A stretch of DNA of 64,000 bases from Nitrosomonas sp. (lineage in GTDB: Bacteria; Pseudomonadota; Gammaproteobacteria; Burkholderiales; Nitrosomonadaceae), in the NCBI RefSeq assembly GCF_019752415.1, contig NZ_JAIEME010000010.1, positions 18,461-82,460 of the forward strand, given 5' to 3'. Below the pieces are notes generated by a model. That model saw only the letters and a list, made by a program, of their open reading frames with translations, was not told the DNA's origin and did no database searches. This document shows, piece by piece, positions 30,801 through 40,752 of this stretch. Position 1 is the first letter of the stretch, and each line of letters opens with the position of its first letter. The translations under genes and the position numbers were made by a program.

Positions 30801-31052
30801 GACAAACCCAAGAATGCGATCGGCCTAGCTAAGAGCCTTCCCGCCGCTGAAATGGAACAACTCATACTTGCGCATACCGTGATTACTGACAATGACTTAC
30901 AAGTACTGGCAGAAAACCGCGCCAGCGCCGCGCGCAATTGGCTGATTGAAAAAGGGGAAATTTCCAGCGAGCGAATTTTTGTCGTGGGTATCGATGAAAC
31001 GGAAGACAGCGATCAGAAGAGGGGCAGTTGGGCGGAGTTTTCATTGAAATAA
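27876..31052 (+). CDS. DUF748 / AsmA-like large envelope protein
   Basis: The start is the ATG at 27876 (1058 aa), with ACAGGGA 5 nt upstream; the frame extends five codons further to a TTG. One membrane helix lies at about residues 15-38 (LIISLGVIAALIVIVGALI). A very long periplasmic domain follows with the AsmA/DUF748 pattern: SQLETRLSEALQRSVTV, FNKLTVDLSIESL, and repeated beta segments ending in NLPGLHL-like and FTLGDKVDS stretches. The C-terminal part (LQRLQTLSEVLKDRPSLQLEISGHVDP) resembles an OmpA-type module. Such proteins are proposed to carry lipid between membranes. It stands alone, downstream of the terminator. Confidence 0.82.
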   Translation: MTPTIQPRFIRYKRLIISLGVIAALIVIVGALITFWLPGYAKSQLETRLSEALQRSVTVTSIEIKPRTLELIVRGFRIDEKAGANETRTALFSFNKLTVDLSIESLKQRAPVLTAITLIDPQLRLVRESKEQLNISDLLEKFGQPEDEESAASDQRNQFSISNIRIEGGRFEFIDRYKNAEHTISEINLGIPVVANINSATADWIEPHFSAKINGAPFSLDGKLRPFAANQEATLAVKLSNIDLTQFDQYADLPKGIHLLSGYFDSDLLLTFAQESTKAPDITLTGATTFRQMAIKNSAVAAPYQAELKKLKVDLAQTDLTGKKPSQVKLAMDQVAITRDGENEPALALAKLAIDSITVNTAAQRIALGNITLDRLSTTLRRDASGTIDLTRLFNSLEAQNPAESQIQSQARIPIPARKPGHANAGIKLAEKEPGLPAPARADNKPWVPQIKSIQLKAATLRYEDLTLTKITPMIVDSLDLTLESIDLNGVNPLNLVLQAQVNQHGNFKANGSLAWAPLSADLMLNLDAVDLVSLQGWLGDRLTALLTSGDISFTGNLKASGSPLKIQANGQGKLANFNIFDSKNAHDLLRWKKLDISHLNFVNEPLLLDISTIHLSDFFARMTILPDGSLNLKQIIQSGKTAEPGIAVAAVAPSGNSSTASKGETPVHIDKIFLQNGSINFNDRFIKPNYRANLTALSGQVGPLYPGKSGKIDIHGMVSKTAPLQISGTIDPFSAELLLDIVAKVKDIDLPPFSPYSGKYIGYAIEKGKLSADVNYQIENGALTADNKIFLDQFTLGDKVDSEDAVSLPLSLAITLLKNSRGEINLHLPLKGSINDPQFNLGDVIFTAFTNLITKAITSPFTLLSSVFEGGEELSKISFTPGFADIDAESLQRLQTLSEVLKDRPSLQLEISGHVDPAEDYEGLKLAILQNKVKAQKLADDAKKGIASGAITDMTLTPEEYSKYLEIAYKKEAFDKPKNAIGLAKSLPAAEMEQLILAHTVITDNDLQVLAENRASAARNWLIEKGEISSERIFVVGIDETEDSDQKRGSWAEFSLK

Positions 31053-31262
31053 GCAGGATTCTTCATGCTTGCACGAAAAGCGTCATGGACAATAACCCGG
31101 CAAACAAGGTTTTAGCGGCTTATCGATTTTCTACTAAATCGGAGCGGACGGCTGAATATTCATATTTCATCAATAGAGATCTCATTTATAAGTACAGAAT
31201 AAAGCACAGTATGATTAATCATGCATAATCAATGCATCACTTAAATCCATACACCTTCACGC

Positions 31263-34200
31263 TTAAGGCCGATTCCAAGATTCCCTCTCTTCTGCGATGT
31301 CTGCCGTTTCGATTTCACGATCCATGCCAACAATTTCATCTTCAATCCAAGACATCACATGCACATCGAAACCTTTACTCAACCATCCACGGAACTGATC
31401 ACGCCTTGCTCTTAGATGCTGACTCCTTGGTCCACTCCAGCAACCGGAGTGAAAATTACAACTGATCCCACTTATAACTCCATCAAGATTTCGGTAATTC
31501 GTAAGTAATGCTCTTGTTAAAGCACCACCAAACTGGTCATCCAGCGAGCTCGGTGCACAGTGCGCAATCATAGAAGCTCGTTCCTCCTGATCTTGTTCGA
31601 TCCAATTTAGAATTAACTGGAGTGGAAATTCGGCAATTGGTGGTATTACTTTCTTTTCATCAAAACTGCCGAATCCACCTTTCAGCCAATTTAATATATC
31701 TACCCGCCATTCTGGAGCAATACTTAGCAGATGAGAAACAACAATCCCCCACGCTTCTGTCGGACTCATACGGCATAGTGATTTGGCCAATGGTTCCACA
31801 TAACCGTCATAGCTCAATCGGTAGTTGCTGCCCATTTGTTGCAAAAGCACATCAAGCAATGGCAGAGCTTTCGTTGAATCATAAGCTATCAGCTTATTAC
31901 ATACACTATGCCAATGGTAAGTATGCATGGTATCCAATTGCTCTTCAAAGTGAGTCTGTGCTGTTGACACTTTAAAAACAAAATCAGGATTCACAGGCCA
32001 AGCATTTTTCTCCAGAACCTGATCCAAAAGATCGACTAGAACATTAGCTGAAGTTTGATCTTCACGTTTAGAAAGCAAGGTAAAAAGACGAACCAATTCA
32101 TTTTGGGATACCGCCCGCCAGCTCATGCCATAACAAAGGCTGCTAAAAATATTTGATCCTATCCATCCCATTTCAAATGCATTCATGCATGCGATTAACA
32201 CCTGATTGTCAAAACCGGAATACCAGACAAGATTGGCAACACGATTGGCGGTTTCTTCGTTAACCAGCAATCCAAGCAAAACCTCGCTCCATTTACTTGG
32301 ATCTCGTTCCTTAAGACCAGCAAGATAGCCTCCAGCACACTGAGAATTTATGGAATCGCTTTTGAATGAAAGTAAAGATATAAGGCGCTTGTTCTCCTTG
32401 TCCGCATTACACAAGGCTTGACCAAAAGTAAACAACGCCCCAGTCCTCGCGCTGCTGCTTACAAGTTTCGGTAACAGGCATTCAAATGCATTATCGTATC
32501 CAGCTACACGTTCCGCCAACGCTCGCACAAGCTTTTTAGGTCGAGTGTGCTTGCGAAGCTCATCTTCAACGCGATAGTCTTCCCATTCATCCCACGTTGT
32601 ATCCAGGACATAGCGCTGGAAACGTGATGCCAAGTTACGCCTCGTAAGACGCCCTTCAAGACGTCGCAAGCGAAAATGCATTGATGAATCTTCTTCATCG
32701 CGATACCGACGTAACCTATCAATAAAAAAGTAATTTAACTTTTGAATATCAGTAATCAAGTCATTTGCAATTTGCTCAAGTATGGAAAAAACCGCCTCAC
32801 GATGAGAGGGAATTTTCAATTGCTCACCCGCTGATTTGATGATTGCCGAATTTGCTTCTCTGCGCAAAGCTTCATTCCAATCTCGTGTCTCATTGACCAA
32901 ACAATCCCAGTAGCACTGAAATTCTTTACACCATTCATCATTAGTCTGGGGGCACCAAAGAACAGCTCTTTCCTTGATTCCTTGGTGCTCAGGGCCAATC
33001 ATCCGAAAATGCATTCCAGATGTATGCAGCGCTGATTCCGCTACTTTTAGTCCAATACGCTTTAATTCATCATCGTCTGAAGTAAGCATTTCTTTCAAGG
33101 CAGGCAGCCGCTCGGTTGGGCTTGCTTCGGTAGCTGCCCATTCTGGACCGATCCGGAATAATGCCAATAAAGTACCTGTTGAATTGTTACTGTTCGTCGC
33201 ATTCTCTGCAACCGCCAACCGAGCGAGTATTCTGGCCGCACGAACAAATGTTGGTTTCCAAACGGCAATTTTCTCCAGCGTCCAAACGAAGCTTTGACGA
33301 TTTTGCTCAAAGGAATAAAGTTCTTCCCGCGACCATGTGCCAAAAGTGTGCTCGATCAGCGCAAGAGTCGCTTCTGATTCGGCTTCTGCAAGAGTGGAAA
33401 GGAAAGATGTGCCTTTGTCCGAACAGAGAAAGTTACGATTTGCATAAATACCGTTCCGACGAAGAATTTCTCGAACAACTGGTGCAGCACAGGTGTCATG
33501 GGCGTAACGGAACATATCCATAAACCAGCCATGCAATGATTCCGGCATGTTCTCAAACGCATTGACGAAATCAAAGCCACGTCCATACCAGTGCCAATAT
33601 TCGCGCCACAAGTGGATGTGCAGTGCCCAGGGGACTATGAATAAAGTTCGTGATCCTTGAAGAATTCGGCGTTCGCGTAATGACTGAACAATTTCCTGAA
33701 ATCTGGACCAACTAACTGCCGAATCAGAGTGTGCGACAAGTTCTGAAATATACTTTGCCTCGGCACCCACCGGATCTTCAAAACCAAAACGGGAAAACAA
33801 AGCGATGTGCCTCATCACCAATGCAACTTGGCGAGCTTCATCGCTCTGTTGTTTCGCATAACCAAAAAGAAAGCGATCCCAGATAGGTACAGTTGCAGGA
33901 GGTTTGAGAATATCATCTGGATTCGCTGCCAGATTCTCGCCAACTGCCTGAGCAACTCGAGGTGAACCTTCGCATATAGCCACCCAACGATCAAGATCCT
34001 TGTTTTTTCCAACGCAGTTTTCAAGGATTAATTTAATTGCTGGATCGGGAAGACGGGGGACTGAAACATATTCAATTTCCGAATCGCTACTTCTATTGCG
34101 CTCGTGATCAAGACTGATTAACTTCAATGACCCGCAGCGATTCTTTAGATGTCCCCATATTTCTGACATTTCCTGTTCAGAAAGCTCGTCCAGAATCAAA

Positions 34201-35042
34201 ATAAGCGGATATTTTGGGTTTTCACGCAACAATTCGCGAAACAATTTTGTTTGTGAAAACTTGGAACCATGTTGAACGTAAAGAACACTGGGCGCGATTT
34301 CTTCCGAGCGCACTGCTTCTAATACTAGGCGAGTTTTCCCAATTCCCGGCTCACCCAATATCCGTATATGCTTTGTTTCTCCCTGCAATTTCTCTCGAAG
34401 CGAATTGATAAGCTGGGATTGATCTTCCGAAAGCGCAATTTGATTGCTCATATGTGCATGTTGCGACCACTCGGATACTGACAAGAAATCATCATCGCTG
34501 CCTCCCACTAAGGAAAGACGTAACGATGGGTAGCGTTCAAAATACGATGCAATTTGGGATTGCCCGAAAATTTCAATTTGCGCGCTTTTATCGGAAAACC
34601 CAGATTTCGCAAAAAGTTCCGAAATTAAGGATTGGCTATCATTTCTTTGCTTAGGTGTCAGGTCAAGGCCAAAACAAACCAATAAATAGTGGCCGTCAAG
34701 CTCAAGAGTTCGCCTAACCTCGGATACCAATTCTCCTGATTTGGATAACAATTCTTTTTCCAATGAGCTTCGCTGCCATGGCTTAAATGTTGTACCGGTT
34801 TTAAGCTGAAATCCATTTCTACCTACTTTCAAGAAAGTATCTTGAGGCAAGCTATGAGCTGATTCTACTTGGGCATCAATTCCACCATCAGAGACATTAA
34901 GGTTTGCTGAAATAGTTACAGCATCAGGCCGTAAGCCAGCATACCTTGCTTCGCAATGAAGTAATTCTCGAAACTTTGCAATAGCGGCTTCAGCACTGAG
35001 ATTTCCTGTTAAATTTGGATTAAACGGCCCAGCTATACTCAT
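31263..35042 (-). CDS. Putative nuclease-STAND NTPase protein (Avs-like defence candidate)
   Basis: The protein is 1259 aa from the ATG at 35040-35042; a GTG 14 codons earlier is possible but overlaps DUF2442. Residues 15-125 resemble a PD-(D/E)xK nuclease core: GGID (53-56) with QLK (79-81) 22 residues on. A P-loop GEPGIGKTR (230-238) and a Walker B LILILDEL (280-287) define a STAND/AAA NTPase. A winged-helix-like stretch (about 400-480) follows, then about 750 helical residues without recognised catalytic motifs, as in sensor arms. The architecture resembles Avs anti-phage proteins but I recognise no named family. It ends an accessory run with DUF2442 and a toxin-antitoxin remnant. The function is inferred from architecture alone. 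Confidence 0.6.
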   Translation of the reverse strand: MSIAGPFNPNLTGNLSAEAAIAKFRELLHCEARYAGLRPDAVTISANLNVSDGGIDAQVESAHSLPQDTFLKVGRNGFQLKTGTTFKPWQRSSLEKELLSKSGELVSEVRRTLELDGHYLLVCFGLDLTPKQRNDSQSLISELFAKSGFSDKSAQIEIFGQSQIASYFERYPSLRLSLVGGSDDDFLSVSEWSQHAHMSNQIALSEDQSQLINSLREKLQGETKHIRILGEPGIGKTRLVLEAVRSEEIAPSVLYVQHGSKFSQTKLFRELLRENPKYPLILILDELSEQEMSEIWGHLKNRCGSLKLISLDHERNRSSDSEIEYVSVPRLPDPAIKLILENCVGKNKDLDRWVAICEGSPRVAQAVGENLAANPDDILKPPATVPIWDRFLFGYAKQQSDEARQVALVMRHIALFSRFGFEDPVGAEAKYISELVAHSDSAVSWSRFQEIVQSLRERRILQGSRTLFIVPWALHIHLWREYWHWYGRGFDFVNAFENMPESLHGWFMDMFRYAHDTCAAPVVREILRRNGIYANRNFLCSDKGTSFLSTLAEAESEATLALIEHTFGTWSREELYSFEQNRQSFVWTLEKIAVWKPTFVRAARILARLAVAENATNSNNSTGTLLALFRIGPEWAATEASPTERLPALKEMLTSDDDELKRIGLKVAESALHTSGMHFRMIGPEHQGIKERAVLWCPQTNDEWCKEFQCYWDCLVNETRDWNEALRREANSAIIKSAGEQLKIPSHREAVFSILEQIANDLITDIQKLNYFFIDRLRRYRDEEDSSMHFRLRRLEGRLTRRNLASRFQRYVLDTTWDEWEDYRVEDELRKHTRPKKLVRALAERVAGYDNAFECLLPKLVSSSARTGALFTFGQALCNADKENKRLISLLSFKSDSINSQCAGGYLAGLKERDPSKWSEVLLGLLVNEETANRVANLVWYSGFDNQVLIACMNAFEMGWIGSNIFSSLCYGMSWRAVSQNELVRLFTLLSKREDQTSANVLVDLLDQVLEKNAWPVNPDFVFKVSTAQTHFEEQLDTMHTYHWHSVCNKLIAYDSTKALPLLDVLLQQMGSNYRLSYDGYVEPLAKSLCRMSPTEAWGIVVSHLLSIAPEWRVDILNWLKGGFGSFDEKKVIPPIAEFPLQLILNWIEQDQEERASMIAHCAPSSLDDQFGGALTRALLTNYRNLDGVISGISCNFHSGCWSGPRSQHLRARRDQFRGWLSKGFDVHVMSWIEDEIVGMDREIETADIAEERESWNRP

Positions 35043-35065
35043 ATAGTTTTTAATCCGTATATAAA

Positions 35066-35392
35066 CTAAGCCAAAGCACACCAAATTTTATTTTTTCCAA
35101 TCTCCTCATGCATCCACACAGGATCAAGATCCGCGCCATTCGGCCAAGTGAGTGCGCCCAATTCTATTCGGACCTGAGTGAATAATTGTTTATCTTTCAG
35201 TGCGGCGAATATACCCGCCTGTTCACCGGAGATTAACTGCGTCATATCAACGGTACCGGTGGTGCCATCGTTGCAAGTCACGGAAAGGCAATAATTGGGC
35301 AGTACAGTCATTGAACGAATACGCCATGGTGCAACTGCTATTCCTTCGATGAAATCTTGTTTAAAAATTGTGTCAAGTGATTGCCTGGTCAT
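35066..35392 (-). CDS. DUF2442 domain protein
   Basis: The product has 108 aa. The core RIRSMTVLPNYCLSVTCNDGTTGTVDMTQLI and the tail ALTWPNGADLDPVWMHEEI match DUF2442, a small fold often encoded beside DUF4160 or RelE-type toxins and therefore suspected to be an antitoxin. No DUF4160 partner is adjacent. It lies 7 nt downstream of the shortened toxin gene and 24 nt upstream of the STAND gene, so it is probably co-transcribed with both. Confidence 0.8.
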   Translation of the reverse strand: MTRQSLDTIFKQDFIEGIAVAPWRIRSMTVLPNYCLSVTCNDGTTGTVDMTQLISGEQAGIFAALKDKQLFTQVRIELGALTWPNGADLDPVWMHEEIGKNKIWCALA

Positions 35393-35398
35393 CGTGTA

Positions 35399-35611
35399 TC
35401 AAGATTCTCTTGGAATATTTTCATCTTTCAGGTTTCTTCTCTGGTGCACTACAGCGAGTACAAAAATTACTTCGTCTTTTATCTCATAGATGATGCGATA
35501 GGAATACAGGAACAGCTCTCTCACATCTTCTTCATTGAGCTCCGGAACGACTCTTCCCATTTTTGGTAACCCGTTTAATTCATCGACTGCCTGCTGCGCC
35601 CAGATTACCAC
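35399..35611 (-). pseudogene. RelE/ParE-type toxin gene with an in-frame internal deletion
   Basis: The 70-residue frame opens like a ParE toxin (VIWAQQAVDELN) and jumps straight to the second half (GLPKMGRVVPELNEEDVREL, then LYSYRIIYEIKDEVIFVLAVVHQRR). ParE toxins are usually 90-105 residues. The missing piece is the helical hairpin between strand 1 and the F-P-x-x-G-R motif, roughly 30-40 residues. The reading frame is intact on both sides. The start overlaps the antitoxin end by 7 nt as in a normal operon. The toxin is probably inactive; a small variant family is the alternative. Confidence 0.65.
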
Positions 35612-35793
35612 GCATCAATTTCCCGTTTAAGTTGTTCGCTTGTCAGCGTTTCAGCTTGTGCGACGGCTTCTTGACCTTTTTTAATCTTATCCAGTACATA
35701 AAGCCGGTACATGATTTCATCCATGTCAGCATCCTCAGGCAACTGATTAATGACTTTCAGTACCTCCTGTTTTATTGCCAGCATATCGTTCAC
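35605..35793 (-). CDS. Antitoxin of a RelBE/ParDE-type pair
   Basis: This short acidic helical protein of 62 aa (LAIKQEVLKVINQLPEDADMDEIMYRLYVLDKIKKGQ, then TLTSEQLKREIDAW) has the form of antitoxins paired with ParE/RelE toxins, whose gene overlaps its 3' end. The N-terminal helices would be the dimerising part. With the toxin damaged, the antitoxin may persist as a repressor of the operon that includes DUF2442 and the STAND gene. It lies 36 bp downstream of ettA. Confidence 0.65.
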   Translation of the reverse strand: MNDMLAIKQEVLKVINQLPEDADMDEIMYRLYVLDKIKKGQEAVAQAETLTSEQLKREIDAW

Positions 35794-35829
35794 CTCCCTT
35801 GATAAAAGAACTCAGCAATTTGATACCCG

Positions 35830-37494
<1,665 letters not shown>

Positions 37495-37580
37495 GGGTTT
37501 AATCTTTGTTTGATAGGTAAAAATTGATAGATAGAGAGTTTAACGCACGTCTTCCGGCAATGAAAGCCAATCCGCGTAGA

Positions 37581-37814
37581 TTAGGGTTTATCATTGATGC
37601 GGGTGATGGATACAAATTTATGGTTTTCATCAAAAACCAATTCAAACTTGCCATACACGCCATGACTTTGCACCACTGAACGCAAGATATTTGCGGGAAA
37701 GCGGAGGATGCGCCCATCGGTTGTTTTCGCTACGACGACGTCGACTTCGCCTTCGTAATAATACAACAGTTGGTGCGAAGGGATTTTAAGGACAACGTGC
37801 AAACGCTGATACAT
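37581..37814 (-). CDS. DUF2835 family small protein
   Basis: The product has 77 aa: LLYYYEGEVDVVVAKTTDG, then RILRFPANILRSVV, then GVYGKFELVFDENHKFVSI, which follows the DUF2835 pattern from end to end. It is probably a small beta-barrel-like protein, and its role is unknown. It lies 15 nt downstream of the methyltransferase gene on the same strand, so the two are likely co-transcribed. Confidence 0.8.
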   Translation of the reverse strand: MYQRLHVVLKIPSHQLLYYYEGEVDVVVAKTTDGRILRFPANILRSVVQSHGVYGKFELVFDENHKFVSITRINDKP

Positions 37815-37829
37815 GGGAGAACATACGAT

Positions 37830-39104
37830 TTATGGCCGTTGAAGATAGATGCAGCCCATGGGATAAAGATCTTCAAAAATGGATCGCAATTCCAATCGGA
37901 TTTTTTGCTCACTGGCACCGCATTTCATTTTTACTTTGCGAATAATACTGCTAATGGGCGTTTTTCCATCCATATAGCGGAAGCAAGCTTTATTGATTTT
38001 ATTGCCCATTAACTGAAAAACTGTTTTTTCATTGTTAATCGTAAAAGTAATGCTAAGCGTTTCCTCTGGTTTTATCGCGTCATGGATGGCCATATTTTGA
38101 TTCGCAAGCTCGTGCTCAAGAATAATCGCATTGTCTTCATCGTCTATGGAAGCCGTACAAGACGCTTGTCGAGAAAGGTAAAACTGATGCTTGATATGAT
38201 TGGAAAACAGTTTTTCTGCAAGGGATTGCTGTTCTTGGATATTTTTTTCACGCCATAACGATCGAATACTTTGATCGGCGACCAGATGAGCCGGATCGTA
38301 AAATCGTTTATTTGGCCCAAGAAAGGTCACCAGCTTTAATTCTGCCGCTGCGGCAAGTGCATAGACTTCATTGACGTTATAACACCGGTCAACGCTATGC
38401 AGCAGCAAATCATACAAGCCTGAATCTCCGTATCCGCTGGCAGTAATCTCATTCGCCCATTTTTCCAAATCTTTGATAAAGGCATGATCGATAGGCAAAG
38501 CGCCGATAATGCGGCGCGCTAGGATCACTTTTTCCGGAATGCTCACGTGTTGCGGAATCATTTCGCGAAATAAAGTCTGCAGTAAATAAATGGAGTGCCT
38601 GCCGTACTCGGCATACAACATCAGATAAATAGCACCATCGTCCTTCAGCGCACTTACGAGCGAGCGCGCGCCTTCCAGAGGATCATCTAAATGATGCAAA
38701 ACTCCCGAGCAGTTAATGTAATCAAACTGTCCAATGTCCAGTTCCGGGATGGATAATAAGGATTCGGTTAGCCAGGTAATATTGTTCAATCCGCGAGCTG
38801 CGGCACGCTGTTCGGCAATGCTGCGCGATGCCGCAGACATATCCAGATAAACGATTTCCGCCGAAGTCTCGCGCAGTTGTTCAGCCAGGTTAATGACACT
38901 GTCTCCTGTTCCGCCGCCGGCGACCAGGCAACGGAAATCCTGGTTAAAATTTCGTTGCCCCCTGAAACAGCAATGATTCAACTCACTCAGTGTATCGCCC
39001 ACGGTGCGCAACAATCGGACTTTCTCATCTTCCGGGTTTCTGGGAGGGTACGGCAATGCCTCATACTGCTGCTTTACCGAGGAAATCATTTTTGATTCGT
39101 CCAT
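37830..39104 (-). CDS. Class I SAM-dependent methyltransferase with extra C-terminal domain
   Basis: The protein has 424 aa. An N-terminal YEALPYPPRNPEDE segment precedes SAM motif I LVAGGGTGDSVINLA (about 60-74), the acidic post-I strand VYLDMSA, and FDYINCSGVLHHLDDPLEGARSL (motifs for class I enzymes). From about residue 330 a separate domain ends in TPISSIIRKVKMKCG and resembles a winged-helix or PqqD-like module. The substrate is unknown. The YPYPxR-type start occurs in several bacterial tetratricopeptide-associated methyltransferases. Confidence 0.75.
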   Translation of the reverse strand: MDESKMISSVKQQYEALPYPPRNPEDEKVRLLRTVGDTLSELNHCCFRGQRNFNQDFRCLVAGGGTGDSVINLAEQLRETSAEIVYLDMSAASRSIAEQRAAARGLNNITWLTESLLSIPELDIGQFDYINCSGVLHHLDDPLEGARSLVSALKDDGAIYLMLYAEYGRHSIYLLQTLFREMIPQHVSIPEKVILARRIIGALPIDHAFIKDLEKWANEITASGYGDSGLYDLLLHSVDRCYNVNEVYALAAAAELKLVTFLGPNKRFYDPAHLVADQSIRSLWREKNIQEQQSLAEKLFSNHIKHQFYLSRQASCTASIDDEDNAIILEHELANQNMAIHDAIKPEETLSITFTINNEKTVFQLMGNKINKACFRYMDGKTPISSIIRKVKMKCGASEQKIRLELRSIFEDLYPMGCIYLQRP

Positions 39105-39140
39105 CGCCTATCCTCGCAAGAAAAAAATTAATGAGATTCT

Positions 39141-39306
39141 TAGCCCGGATATTGCATGAATTGCACACGCCCTCACTTGTCTCTTGATTCCACAAGGGAT
39201 TTGTCTCAGTCAGGTGTATAAATAACTACACCGTTTCTTCGAAAAATCCCTTGTGAAACCAATATCATGCGTGATCATCGTGCGAATTCATGCAATATCC
39301 GGGTTA
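39141..39306. repeat. 166-bp nested palindromic element (MITE- or REP-like)
   Basis: Outer arms match 21 of 22 bases: CCCGGATATTGCATGAATT runs from 39144 and its complement is at 39285-39303. Inner arms CACAAGGGATTT (39191-39202) and AAATCCCTTGTG (39244-39255) match perfectly, and a central GGTGTA/TACACC hairpin lies at 39213-39232. There is no ORF inside. The nesting and terminal inverted repeats fit a miniature transposable element. I see no second copy in this window and no clear target duplication. Confidence 0.65.
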
Positions 39307-39335
39307 GAAATTACGGTAAAGGCTAAAATACCATA

Positions 39336-40067
39336 CTAAAAATTCTCACCATCTTGCAAATAACGCCACTTTCCTTCCGGTAAATCCCGCAATCCAATGT
39401 TGCCGATACGCACCCGTTTCAAGCCGATTACTTTTAGATTCACCAGCTCGCACATGCGGCGGATCTGGCGTTTTTTGCCTTCCTGCAGGATAAAGCGCAA
39501 TTGATTTTGATTTTGCCAGCTTACTTGCGCCGGTTTTAACGCCTTGCCGTCCAGACTTAGCCCATGATTCAGCAACGCCAGCTTATCTTTCGGCAAAGCG
39601 CCTTCGACTCGCACCAGATATTCTTTTTCAATTTCAGAGTCCGCACCGATCAATTGTTTCGCAATACGGCCATCCTGCGTCAGGATCAGCAAGCCTTGGG
39701 AATCAATATCCAGCCGCCCGGCTGGCGCCAGATTTTTCAAATGCGCAGGTTGAAAGCGCTTGGTGGATTGCGGATTGATAAACTGATTTTCCGGTTTGAT
39801 CAACACAACTGCGGGGCGGTAGCCCGGTTCTGGCTGTCCCGAAACATAACCGATGGGCTTGTTGAGTATTAGCGTAACCAAGCTGGTCTGCTGCGATTGT
39901 GCCGCTCTGTTCAGTTTGATTTTCTGCGTGGGATAAATTTTTGTTCCCAGCTCAGAAATCTGTATGCCATCGACAAACACCCAGCCCAGCTCGATATAGC
40001 GATCCGCTTCCCGGCGCGAGCATATGCCTTGTTCAGACATTAGTTTAGATAAACGAATTTTTTCCAT
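39336..40067 (-). CDS. rRNA pseudouridine synthase (RluF/RsuA family)
   Basis: The protein has 243 aa. An N-terminal S4 RNA-binding domain ([31 protein letters not shown]) is followed by the catalytic domain with [13 protein letters not shown], the active-site aspartate in [16 protein letters not shown] (about residue 118), [10 protein letters not shown] and [11 protein letters not shown]. RluF, which acts on U2604 of 23S rRNA, is the closest member by the KPxGYVSG motif. RluE or RsuA roles cannot be excluded from sequence alone. Confidence 0.82.
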   Translation of the reverse strand: MEKIRLSKLMSEQGICSRREADRYIELGWVFVDGIQISELGTKIYPTQKIKLNRAAQSQQTSLVTLILNKPIGYVSGQPEPGYRPAVVLIKPENQFINPQSTKRFQPAHLKNLAPAGRLDIDSQGLLILTQDGRIAKQLIGADSEIEKEYLVRVEGALPKDKLALLNHGLSLDGKALKPAQVSWQNQNQLRFILQEGKKRQIRRMCELVNLKVIGLKRVRIGNIGLRDLPEGKWRYLQDGENF

Positions 40068-40176
40068 GAAGCAGCTATAATATTGGGAAATACAAAGAAT
40101 AAGTGCGAGGTTGGCATTACGCCTATTATAAAGGGAATCAACAGATCATTTTTATTAACATCACCAGGATCATTTT

Positions 40177-40629
40177 ATGGAAACTACCGCAGCTATACTG
40201 GAAAAGGCGCAACAACGCGCCGAAGAAATGGAGCTTCCCTACAAGGGTGCATTGCTTCCCATTGAAGCGTATCGCGTCTTACAAGAATCTGCCCAGGCGC
40301 AATTAGTAGATGTACGATCCCGTGCTGAACTGGATTGGGTCGGGCGCATTCCCGGTGCAACGGAAATCGAGTTGCGTTCATATCCCGGTATGCAACCCAA
40401 TCCCGGTTTCCTCGATCAAGTGGCGGGGCAGGTCGATAAAAAACTACCTGTGTTGTTCATCTGTCGCAGCGGATCACGCTCGAACCAAGCCGCTATAATG
40501 GCCAGTCAGACCGGTTTTACTGATTGTTACAATATTTTAGAAGGCTTTGAGGGAGATAAAGATGAAAACGGCCAGCGGGGTAAAATTTCCGGCTGGAAGG
40601 CGGACGGACTGCCGTGGGTACAGAGTTAA
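40177..40629 (+). CDS. Rhodanese-like sulfurtransferase
   Basis: A single rhodanese domain of 150 aa: QLVDVRSRAELDWVGRIPGATEIEL starts the fold, and the active-site loop is FICRSGSRSN with Cys near residue 95, which would carry a persulfide. It ends SGWKADGLPWVQ. Single-domain rhodaneses move sulfane sulfur, and some protect against cyanide or reactive sulfur. There is no signal peptide. It is followed by a bidirectional terminator shared with the mcl-mtk operon. Confidence 0.88.
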   Translation: METTAAILEKAQQRAEEMELPYKGALLPIEAYRVLQESAQAQLVDVRSRAELDWVGRIPGATEIELRSYPGMQPNPGFLDQVAGQVDKKLPVLFICRSGSRSNQAAIMASQTGFTDCYNILEGFEGDKDENGQRGKISGWKADGLPWVQS

Positions 40630-40702
40630 AGATGTTTTGAGCGATTTTTTAGTGCGAATTGTACTACAAATGCTTTTTACCACAGATACCGATTGAGCAA
40701 GA

Positions 40703-40734
40703 AAAAACCCGGAAACACCAGCTCCCGGGTTTTT
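40703..40734. terminator. Bidirectional intrinsic terminator
   Basis: AAAAACCCGG (40703-40712) pairs with CCGGGTTTTT (40725-40734) around a 12-nt loop. A-tract and T-tract flank the stem, so it can end transcripts from both the rhodanese gene (plus) and mtkB (minus). Confidence 0.88.
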
Positions 40735-40752
40735 ATTTTAACTACAAAATGA

